Positions 1-5,910 of a stretch of DNA of 5,910 bases are shown here, piece after piece (positions within the stretch are counted from its first letter, which is position 1; the number at the start of each line of letters is the position of its first letter). The stretch spans positions 1-5,910 of the forward strand of contig JAQUMS010000097.1 in assembly GCA_028717985.1 (NCBI GenBank), given 5' to 3'. The notes beneath the pieces were generated by a model, which was given only the letters and a program-made list of their open reading frames with translations, was not told where the DNA came from and made no database searches. This stretch comes from Candidatus Omnitrophota bacterium (lineage in GTDB: Bacteria; Omnitrophota; Gorgyraeia; Gygaellales; Profunditerraquicolaceae). A program made the translations under genes and the position numbers.

Positions 1-375
1 CCTTTGAGTTTGTTCCTGTATCGATGTAAGCGCGTCTATCACCAGTACAGCGGCATCGGCGTTTGAACTTCCGCTCACCATATTGCCCAATAATTCCCGG
101 TGCCCGGGCACATCAATAAAAAATATCCGCTTTCCCTTCCCCGCATTACAGAAAACTTCCGTAGTATCCAGCGTCATCTGGTCTCTGCGTTCTTCTTCAA
201 AACTATCAAGGAGGCAGGCGAATTCAAAATCCTTTCCCGAGAAACCGCATTCTTTTTGAGCGGATTCAAGCACGCCCTGCTTAAGAGAGCCGGTTTCAAA
301 CAACAACCTGCCGATCAAAGTAGATTTACCGGAATCAACATCCCCAGTCACCACAATATGAATAGTATTATGCAT
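1..375 (-). CDS. cysN: Sulfate adenylyltransferase subunit 1 (CysN-type GTPase), N-terminal part, cut by window edge
   Basis: The first 125 codons of a translation-factor-like GTPase. With CysD, CysN makes APS from sulfate and ATP in the cytoplasm, using GTP hydrolysis. Visible motifs: P-loop GDVDSGKST at residues 11-19, followed by LIGRLL as is usual in CysN; switch I region at about 60-72 (EERRDQMTLDTT); G3 motif DVPGH at 88-92; and IQEQTQR at 119-125, matching the family's (D/E)QTRRH stretch. The base-recognition motif NKxD, the beta-barrel domains and any fused APS kinase (CysC) domain would lie beyond position 1 and cannot be judged. The ATG at 373-375 is the natural start: an in-frame TGA lies at 382-384, two codons upstream, and GGTGAT sits 5 nt before the ATG. 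It lies 141 nt downstream of cysD, an unusually wide gap for this pair. Switch I lacks the usual GITID wording (DQMTLD here). An EF-1-alpha-like GTPase of other role is the alternative; the adjacent CysD makes CysN much more likely. Confidence 0.88.
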   Translation of the reverse strand, partial: MHNTIHIVVTGDVDSGKSTLIGRLLFETGSLKQGVLESAQKECGFSGKDFEFACLLDSFEEERRDQMTLDTTEVFCNAGKGKRIFFIDVPGHRELLGNMVSGSSNADAAVLVIDALTSIQEQTQR

Positions 376-516
376 AGTTAATCACCACGATACTGCGTCA
401 CCGGTAAAATCTTATTTTTCGTCCCTCACCCCTCAGGCCATTCATCCCGCATTCTCAACTACGGATATGGTCTGTGGACTATATAATACCGCTTGTTAAC
501 CATGGACTTGGAGACT
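376..516 (-). other. Non-coding gap between cysD and cysN
   Basis: 141 nt with no supported gene. I searched the transcribed (minus) strand for a terminator and found no GC-rich hairpin followed by a T-run. There is an AT-rich patch at about 479-489 (TATTATATAGT) that could serve as a -10 element, but no good -35 hexamer sits 16-18 nt upstream, so I do not call a promoter. ATGGT and ACCAT (minus strand, about 466-503) could pair as a weak stem with a long loop. A 15-codon reading frame at 398-445 has only a poor ribosome site. The function of the gap is unknown; a leader or attenuation region for cysN is possible. Confidence 0.4.
381..386 (-). promoter_or_regulatory. Ribosome binding site of cysN
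   Basis: On the minus strand GGTGAT precedes the ATG at 373-375 by 5 nt and matches the end of the Shine-Dalgarno consensus (GGAGGTGAT). Its own TGA closes the reading frame upstream (stop at 382-384), which fixes the start of cysN. A second GGTGA lies slightly further upstream, at 397-401. Confidence 0.55.
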
Positions 517-1335
517 TTACATATACCCCAGCGACCTAAGTTTCTGCATCATATATTCCCGTTCTTTATCCTGTACTCTTCCCGATCGTTCAGAAACTTT
601 TGAGACCTCAAGTTCCCTGATAATTTTATTAACGGAATCGGCGTGTGAATCAACCGGATTGCAACAACAGGCGCACCCGATACTCCTGTACCGTTTCCGG
701 CCCTGCGCAAAATACAACGGAACAATAGGAATATTCTCACGCCTGATATACCGCCATACATCAATTTCCTGCCAATGAAGCATAGGATGGACCCTGAAAT
801 GAGTACTATTCATTCTCTCGGTTTTATAATATTCACCCCAAAGCTCAAGAGGCTGGTGGCGGTAATCCCAATTAAACTCCTGGTCGCGGGGAGAAAAGTA
901 ACGTTCCTTCGCGCGGATCGAATGTTCGTCTCTCCGTATCGCCACAAGAATAGCTTTTAGTTTATGTTCCAGAATAACCTGTTTCAAGGCTTCTGTTTTT
1001 AACGCCGTACAACACATAAAACGGTCTTTTTCCGGTGACACCCCGCCATCCCGCAACACGGAACTGTTCATTCCGACGATCAAAGGCAGATTCCATTTTT
1101 TCGCGTACTTTCCCCTGAATTCATAAATCTCCCTGAATTTGAACGAAGTATCCAAATGAATAACCGGACAGGGTACCCGGCCTATAAACGCTTTTCTGGC
1201 CAGGTGGACCAAAACAGTTGAATCTTTCCCCATACTCCAGAGAATACCCAGCATCCCTCCATATTCATGGAAGGCTTCGCGTATAATATATATACTTCTG
1301 CTTTCAAGCTCGTCGATATATTTATCTGCGTTCAT
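517..1335 (-). CDS. cysD: Sulfate adenylyltransferase subunit 2 (CysD-type, PP-motif ATP pyrophosphatase fold)
   Basis: 272 residues; the ATP-binding subunit that adenylates sulfate to APS together with CysN. Motifs in order: PP-loop SMGKDS at 34-39 (usually SGGKDS); HLDTS at 60-64; RRDEHSIRAKER at 134-145 followed by YFSPRD, the CysD signature normally seen as RRDEEKSRAKER; HPMLHWQEIDVW at 183-194 and IPIVPLYFA at 202-210; GCACCC at 220-225; SERSGRVQDKE at 248-258; and a C-terminal GYM close to the family's GYF. It is about 30 residues shorter than the E. coli protein (302), mainly because the segment before the GC motif is compact (QGRKRYRSIGC). Unlike E. coli CysD it carries C108-C109 plus C221xxC224, a set that recalls the iron-sulfur ligands of APS reductases. 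The start overlaps the end of the upstream radical SAM gene by 14 nt, suggesting translational coupling. A PAPS/APS reductase-like role is the alternative; the CysD signatures and the following cysN favour sulfate adenylyltransferase. Confidence 0.88.
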   Translation of the reverse strand: MNADKYIDELESRSIYIIREAFHEYGGMLGILWSMGKDSTVLVHLARKAFIGRVPCPVIHLDTSFKFREIYEFRGKYAKKWNLPLIVGMNSSVLRDGGVSPEKDRFMCCTALKTEALKQVILEHKLKAILVAIRRDEHSIRAKERYFSPRDQEFNWDYRHQPLELWGEYYKTERMNSTHFRVHPMLHWQEIDVWRYIRRENIPIVPLYFAQGRKRYRSIGCACCCNPVDSHADSVNKIIRELEVSKVSERSGRVQDKEREYMMQKLRSLGYM

Positions 1336-4300
1336 ACATCTTCACCGCTTTGTCGGTAATCTCATTATGCATCAGATTATCACACATTTTCATGCAACCG
1401 ATCTTCTCGAAATACGCATCAGTCTTAGGGGAGTATTTTGCTTTTGACCTGAATTCATTATAACGGACGCTGTGCCAAATACCTTGAAAATCCTGAGTAT
1501 TGATATTTCCCATTATTTTCTTAACGCCGCGGCAGCACGGGGCCACCGAACCGTCCGCTAAAATCCTCGTAAAGTTCCATCCGGCAAAACACGGGATACT
1601 GTTGATCCGGAGAGAATCATATAAACCGGTTGAAGACCCTTTATTTTTCAATCTGCCTGTAAAACCGTCGAAATACTCCAGGATAAGCGGGCAATCCCCT
1701 TTCTCTTTCCTTCGGAATATTTCTTCCGACTGGCGCACGACTTCAATTTTCTGTTCTTCGTTTAAAAGTAAAATTTCAGTTCCCGGAAGAGTATCCACAT
1801 GGGTAAAATAAACCGCGTCAGCCCGCGACGCAACGGCAAATTCGAACATATTCAGGACATCGTCATAATTAAGGTTTGATATAACGTTACACAACGTCAC
1901 CACGGGGCCTGTCTTCTTTTTTTCAATTACCGCCCGGAGGTTTGCCTGTACCTTCGCGAAAAGACTTTTCCCGGCTCCCCCATGCGTTCTCATATATGTT
2001 TCAGCATTTGAAGCCCACACGCTTACCGCCAATTCATCAAGGCCAAGACTCGCTAATTCACCCGCCTCATTTTCCGAGCACACGGCTAAATTCGTTGTCA
2101 GACACGTGATCAACCCTTTCTTTTTAGAATACGCGATAAGCTCCATAATTTCCGGGTGCAAAAGCGGTTCTCCCCCCCCTGTAAAACGGATCCGTTTTGT
2201 CCCGCACGCGGCTAATGCGTCAATCAAAGCCTTGGCCTTTTCTCCGGAAATCTCCTGCCGGAGCCATCCATTTTCAGGTTTTTCTTTCAAAAAAGAAGAA
2301 TACAGCCAGCATCCGGCACACTGAAGAGAACAACGGTTCGTGATATCAACAACCGCTTGTTCCGGGCCGGTAAACGCTTTTCTCCCGTGGATCACTCCTT
2401 CAAACACTTTATTTTCCCCCCTTATCTCGGTGAAATACTTTATATCCAGCGGCCGTTTCACTTTCGCCGCGAATTTCAGGACCATCCGTTCAACAGGCGT
2501 CAGGGACATAATACGGTTATGTATATACGTATTCCTTCCGATATCATCACAGCTCTTATAACAACCCGCCTCCTGTATACAGGGATCGTTGCCGATAGAG
2601 CGGAAAAAGGGATCCTTTTTCTCCAGGACAAGAGTCTTTGCCCGGAATTCAATCTGCTTTGTGTTGTTCCATATTGAACTAAACCGTTCAGCATACAAAT
2701 TACCCGTGGGGATCCGGTGGGCTTTTAAGCACGCGTTAACATCCCCATTGGCGATTATACGCGCGAAACTCCATCCGATATAACACGGCATGGTATCTAT
2801 AATGTTACGGTCATACGTGGCTTTACCGACATCCGACTGCGACGCGATCCGGCGCAGGAAAGAATCAAATCGGAATAAAATAACGCCGTCATATGCGCCG
2901 GTGCGGTCAACCCCGCGGGCGATTTCCGAAGCGGTTTCCTGCAGTTCTGCGATTTGCTGTTCGTCCAAAAGCAGGGAATCCGTCTTTCCCGGGATAGTAT
3001 CAATAAGAGTAAACTCCAAGGATTCAGAACCGGTCTCCTGGGCCACACGGATCATCCCCTTAAGCTCGCGGTAATTCATGTTAAAAATAACATTATATAA
3101 TTTAATATAGGGGAATTTGCGCTTCCTGATATTAAGGAATTTCAGATTTTCCAGCATGGTCAAAAACGTCTTTTCATCTTTATTGGGATGCGTTTTTGCG
3201 TAGGTCTCCGGATCCGCGACCCATGTGCTTACCGTCAAATGATCAACGCCTATATCAATGATCCTGCTCAGCTTCTCCTTGTCAAGCAAGGTAAAATTTG
3301 TATTCACGTAACAAACGAAGTTTTTCTGTTTCGCGTATTCAAGGATATCCATGATCCGCGGATGCATAAAAGGCTCCCCGCCTCCGGAAAAATAGATCTC
3401 TTTTGTGCCCATGCGTGCCAATTCTTCCAGCAGTTCTTTAACAATCCCCAGAGGCAGGGTCTGTTTCTTGGTCGAAAGCGGAACTTTTTTCTCTTCAAGA
3501 AGCGGAGAATTACACCAGCACCCGATGCAATCGTTATTACAATCATTCGTCACGTCGATCTGCACGTGGAACGGGCCTTTGAACGCGTATCTGCCGTTAA
3601 AAATACCGACTATATCCAGATAATTGTCAACCAGCCTGCCGGATACAATATGCTTAACAAGATGTTTCCCGGAATTAATAAACCCTATACTTCGCGCTTT
3701 ATCAACAAAAGAACGAACAGGCGACGCACGAAAATAAGTTTCTTTTGTAAACAGGGCCCCCTTCTTCGCATGAACAGCTTCTTTTTTAATTAACGCGAAA
3801 CTGTGGATATGGGGAATAACGCCTCCGGTAACTTCAACGCGAAGTACGTGTTTTCCCGCCTCAGCTCTGGCCTGCGCCTCCTTGAACCACAACAGAAACT
3901 CCCCGGTCCATCCCCCCGATTTATGCGTAAGGGCGTTATCCGAAAGAAGTATTCCATCCCAAAAAAGCTTGACCGGACGGGATTCATCGCTGGCGTACAA
4001 CGCCCAAAGCTCATACTCTCCGTCCTCAGGCAATTCCACCGTGTAAACGCCAAAACCGCGCTCAAATCCCCCGTCTATCATTATGCCCCTGCCAAATTGA
4101 TGCCGCCAGCGGTTAAAATTACCTTCTCTGTACGTCTCAGATGCGATCAAAACCCGTATATCATAATCAGCAGGGAGTCCGGATGATCCCTGTTCTGATC
4201 TCTCTTCAGGTTTTTCTTCGGCTGGGACAGATTTTCCCCTTAAAAGAGAATCACGGATCTCCAAATTCATGCCGACATTATCGCAGGATTTAAAACAATT

Positions 4301-5638
4301 GATCGGACGGAAATACTCTTCGCTTTTACAGGCATTTTTCGCCATATCCCTGAATTCCCGGTATTTCTCTGAATTCCAGATACGCGGAAAATCTTCCAGG
4401 TTGATATTCCCCAGCGGTTTCCCCTGGGACTTACAGCAGGGAATCACTTCCCCCGTCGATAAAACCCGGCTGTACGTCCAACCGGCATAACAAGGCAGAC
4501 GTTCTATTAATTCCCGTTCATATAAGTTCCCATACATGTCAGCCGACTGCAAACGCCGCATGAACGTCCCCGCGCCCAGAAGTTTCAGGTAATGAAACCT
4601 CATTTGGGCGTCTCCTGAAACAGGACATGACGCGTGAAAATCAGGGCATTGCGCGCAGATTTCTTTTTTCAAGGTAAAAGACAACTCTCCTTTTTCCTCT
4701 TCAATCAAAGGATTGCGGGAACTATGAGTACTGCAGATACTGCGGGGGCACACAAGCGAATACGCGACATCTTCATCACTGCCGCTTTTACGGGCTATTA
4801 TTTCACGGAATTCAAACCCTTCGGGAAGCACAAAAAACCGACCCGGGAATTCTTTTAATTCTTCAACCGCGCGGACATCGGAGCGTTCAAGTTTGCGTAA
4901 ATGAAGGTTTTTGTGCGCCAGAAGAAACTGGAACTGCCGTTTAATTTCCGCGGCATCTTCGGACGACAACGCGAAACCGGAGATCTCCGGCATTATATCC
5001 ATAATCTGGAACTCAATAAAATCAATACCGGTTTCAACGGCATAATCAACCATTGCCGCTATATCGCCGCAATTCCGGTTGCAGATAACATTATACATCT
5101 TGATCTTCGGCAAAACGGCTCCCCGTTTTAAACGGGCGTCGACCAAAAAACGGATATTCTTTTTGATCAGAGAAAATTCAGTTTCACCTTTCCCCGGATG
5201 CGTGCGCGCGTATGACTCAGCGGTGCCCGCCCAAATACTTGCGGTAATAAGATCAACCCCCGAATCCACAAGAGCCGCGGCGGCTGACTCATCAACGCAC
5301 AGGAAATTAGTAATAATATTTAAACGCATTCCTTTGCTCTTGATCAACGCGATTATTTCCCGTATCTGCGGATGCATAAAAGGCTCCCCCGCCCCGGAAA
5401 GAAATATCTCTTCAGTTCCCAATGAAGATAGATCTTCTATCAAACGCGCCGCTTTTTGAAATGAAACAACAGTCCCTTTATCCCTCGGAGGATTCTGCAC
5501 GAACGGAGAATGCACCCAGCAGCCGATACAGGTATTATTACAAATCCCGATAATATCAACCTGCACGGTTTTCGGGCCTTGAAAAGCCTTTTTCCCGTCC
5601 GCTATCCCTTTGGCTATTTCTTGCGTGATACCTTTCAT
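1322..5638 (-). CDS. Three-module radical SAM/SPASM protein with a carbohydrate-binding-like insert domain
   Basis: 1438 residues, without signal peptide or clear membrane segment, so probably cytoplasmic. Module 1 (about 20-465): CxxxCxxC at C33/C37/C40, GAGEP 82-86, SPASM-like C383, G396-x4-C401, C402, C448, C452. A beta-sandwich resembling CBM6/35-type modules follows (about 495-619), rich in aromatic and glycine residues. Module 2 (about 685-1045): C700/C704/C707, GGGEP 752-756, C952, C970, C1020, C1026, C1030. Module 3 (about 1085-1435): C1103/C1107/C1110, GGGEP 1154-1158, C1350, C1368, C1369, C1415, C1419. Modules share the lead-in (AF-x-GP), W after the cluster motif, THP/THG, YNVI or CNVI, and C(Y/F)xGW. 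Known family chemistry is reductive cleavage of S-adenosylmethionine to a 5'-deoxyadenosyl radical, with SPASM holding an auxiliary Fe-S cluster; the substrate is unknown. The ATG at 5636-5638 follows the upstream stop by 13 nt, with weak AGAGAG 6 nt ahead. Ordinary relatives have one such module of about 350-450 residues. Confidence 0.9.
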   Translation of the reverse strand: MKGITQEIAKGIADGKKAFQGPKTVQVDIIGICNNTCIGCWVHSPFVQNPPRDKGTVVSFQKAARLIEDLSSLGTEEIFLSGAGEPFMHPQIREIIALIKSKGMRLNIITNFLCVDESAAAALVDSGVDLITASIWAGTAESYARTHPGKGETEFSLIKKNIRFLVDARLKRGAVLPKIKMYNVICNRNCGDIAAMVDYAVETGIDFIEFQIMDIMPEISGFALSSEDAAEIKRQFQFLLAHKNLHLRKLERSDVRAVEELKEFPGRFFVLPEGFEFREIIARKSGSDEDVAYSLVCPRSICSTHSSRNPLIEEEKGELSFTLKKEICAQCPDFHASCPVSGDAQMRFHYLKLLGAGTFMRRLQSADMYGNLYERELIERLPCYAGWTYSRVLSTGEVIPCCKSQGKPLGNINLEDFPRIWNSEKYREFRDMAKNACKSEEYFRPINCFKSCDNVGMNLEIRDSLLRGKSVPAEEKPEERSEQGSSGLPADYDIRVLIASETYREGNFNRWRHQFGRGIMIDGGFERGFGVYTVELPEDGEYELWALYASDESRPVKLFWDGILLSDNALTHKSGGWTGEFLLWFKEAQARAEAGKHVLRVEVTGGVIPHIHSFALIKKEAVHAKKGALFTKETYFRASPVRSFVDKARSIGFINSGKHLVKHIVSGRLVDNYLDIVGIFNGRYAFKGPFHVQIDVTNDCNNDCIGCWCNSPLLEEKKVPLSTKKQTLPLGIVKELLEELARMGTKEIYFSGGGEPFMHPRIMDILEYAKQKNFVCYVNTNFTLLDKEKLSRIIDIGVDHLTVSTWVADPETYAKTHPNKDEKTFLTMLENLKFLNIRKRKFPYIKLYNVIFNMNYRELKGMIRVAQETGSESLEFTLIDTIPGKTDSLLLDEQQIAELQETASEIARGVDRTGAYDGVILFRFDSFLRRIASQSDVGKATYDRNIIDTMPCYIGWSFARIIANGDVNACLKAHRIPTGNLYAERFSSIWNNTKQIEFRAKTLVLEKKDPFFRSIGNDPCIQEAGCYKSCDDIGRNTYIHNRIMSLTPVERMVLKFAAKVKRPLDIKYFTEIRGENKVFEGVIHGRKAFTGPEQAVVDITNRCSLQCAGCWLYSSFLKEKPENGWLRQEISGEKAKALIDALAACGTKRIRFTGGGEPLLHPEIMELIAYSKKKGLITCLTTNLAVCSENEAGELASLGLDELAVSVWASNAETYMRTHGGAGKSLFAKVQANLRAVIEKKKTGPVVTLCNVISNLNYDDVLNMFEFAVASRADAVYFTHVDTLPGTEILLLNEEQKIEVVRQSEEIFRRKEKGDCPLILEYFDGFTGRLKNKGSSTGLYDSLRINSIPCFAGWNFTRILADGSVAPCCRGVKKIMGNINTQDFQGIWHSVRYNEFRSKAKYSPKTDAYFEKIGCMKMCDNLMHNEITDKAVKMYERR
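1342..1346 (-). promoter_or_regulatory. Ribosome binding site of cysD inside the upstream gene
   Basis: GGTGA on the minus strand lies 6 nt before the cysD ATG (1333-1335) and within the last codons of the three-module radical SAM gene, whose TAA is at 1322-1324. The same GGTGA wording is used before cysN. It supports the chosen start and coupled translation. Confidence 0.5.
3358..3390. repeat. Direct repeat copy within module 2 (GGGEPFMHPR-coding segment)
   Basis: Compared with 5368-5400, the first 22 nt are identical and 30 of 33 nt match. The copies are exactly 2010 nt (670 codons) apart, so they sit at the same place in modules 2 and 1. They code for the SAM-binding GEP motif and the following FMHP. 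The matching place in module 3 (near 2155-2190) is clearly diverged. Confidence 0.7.
5368..5400. repeat. Direct repeat copy within module 1 (GAGEPFMHPQ-coding segment)
   Basis: Partner of the copy at 3358-3390, with 30 of 33 nt shared. It codes for SGAGEPFMHPQ (residues 81-91) on the minus strand. Identity at DNA level, including third codon positions, fits duplication or later gene conversion between the first two modules. Confidence 0.7.
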
Positions 5639-5651
5639 TCTATTCTCTCTG

Positions 5652-5910
5652 CTAACCTGAAATATACGATTTCCTTTTAAATATCATATACCTCAGGTAA
5701 TCGCACGTTTTATACACCGCTGAAGAAAACCCGTGTTCCTTAAGATATGAATTAAACCTTCGGATGTCCCCTATTACTCCCCGTTTTTTCCTGACATGGT
5801 CAGCCCAGAGCCTGTACGCGCGGTTCTTCGCCTGTTCCAGATCAGCGGGAGTCAGATTATGGGGCCTGAACACACAACTGTAATGCCCATCGTACCGTGA
5901 CCAGTCATAC
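5652..5910 (-). CDS. C-terminal end of a probable B12-binding-type radical SAM protein, cut by window edge
   Basis: The last 85 residues of a gene that begins beyond position 5910; the frame stays open from the edge to TAG at 5652-5654. The tail reads YDWSRYDGHY, then SCVFRPHNLTPADLEQ, a pattern I know from the end of B12-binding radical SAM proteins (HpnJ/BchE-like), where a D/W-S-x-Y-D stretch is followed by VF-P-x-x-(M/L)TP-x-(E/D)L and a helical tail. The rest is basic and helical (LWADHVRKKRG; CDYLRYMIFKRKSYISG). The B12-binding and radical SAM domains themselves would lie outside the window, so neither cofactor motif can be seen. A GTG at 5871-5873 could start a 73-residue protein, but the frame is open upstream and the family match extends before it, so a short separate gene is unlikely. 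It is followed after 13 nt by the three-module radical SAM gene, probably in the same transcript. Confidence 0.6.
   Translation of the reverse strand, partial: YDWSRYDGHYSCVFRPHNLTPADLEQAKNRAYRLWADHVRKKRGVIGDIRRFNSYLKEHGFSSAVYKTCDYLRYMIFKRKSYISG

Noticed and set aside
100..381. A 93-codon open frame on the plus strand
   Set aside because: The minus strand here codes for a clear CysN GTPase with P-loop and DVPGH motifs, so the plus-strand frame is a shadow.
398..445. A 15-codon minus-strand reading frame that could be a leader peptide before cysN
   Set aside because: It has no good ribosome binding site, no run of regulatory codons (no Cys or Met run), and no attenuator hairpin behind it, so chance is a sufficient explanation.
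479..505. A possible promoter for cysN (TATTATATAGT)
   Set aside because: No acceptable -35 hexamer is found at 16-18 nt; the AT-rich patch alone is not enough.
549..764. A second minus-strand frame of 71 codons inside cysD
   Set aside because: It overlaps the conserved C-terminal CysD motifs in another frame and has no motif of its own.
3188..3793. A 201-codon open frame on the plus strand
   Set aside because: It lies entirely opposite module 2 of the radical SAM protein, whose motifs are clear on the minus strand. Its translation is rich in F, R, N and K, shows no recognisable domain, and fits an antisense shadow.
5652..5873. A separate 73-residue gene starting at GTG 5871-5873
   Set aside because: The frame continues open to the window edge, and the residues before the GTG (YDWSRYDGHY) belong to the same family pattern, so this is the end of a longer gene.

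Overview
All genes in this window lie on the minus strand and appear to form one operon, transcribed from position 5910 towards position 1. In transcription order it holds: the C-terminal end of a probable B12-binding-type radical SAM protein (cut by the window edge); a very large single protein of 1438 residues made of three consecutive radical SAM/SPASM modules with a carbohydrate-binding-like beta-sandwich between the first and second; a CysD-type sulfate adenylyltransferase small subunit of 272 residues; and the first 125 codons of its CysN-type GTPase partner, cut at position 1. Gaps are 13 nt, a 14-nt overlap, and 141 nt.

The unusual object is the three-module protein. Each module keeps its own CxxxCxxC cluster motif, a GEP motif and a SPASM-like C-terminal cysteine set, so by sequence all three sites could be active. 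The modules clearly resemble each other, which indicates internal duplication. Only module 1 carries an extra stretch of about 100 residues with five more cysteines, and only the module 1/module 2 junction carries the beta-sandwich. I do not recognise a named family with this layout and give no gene symbol.

CysD and CysN together turn sulfate and ATP into adenosine 5'-phosphosulfate (APS), with CysN's GTP hydrolysis driving the reaction. Both copies here are off the textbook type: CysD has SMGKDS in place of SGGKDS plus a CC...CxxC cysteine set, and CysN has an altered switch I. Placing sulfate activation directly behind two radical SAM genes suggests, as inference only, a pathway that builds a modified and possibly sulfated product such as a glycan or other secondary metabolite, or one that needs activated sulfate as a sulfur source.

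The base composition is moderate by eye. Dense oxygen-sensitive radical SAM enzymes point to an anaerobic or microaerophilic bacterium. The style is reminiscent of uncultured lineages such as Omnitrophota, but this is a low-confidence guess. No tRNA, rRNA, CRISPR array, insertion sequence or convincing terminator was seen. The only stretch without a gene that is longer than a few bases is 376-516.
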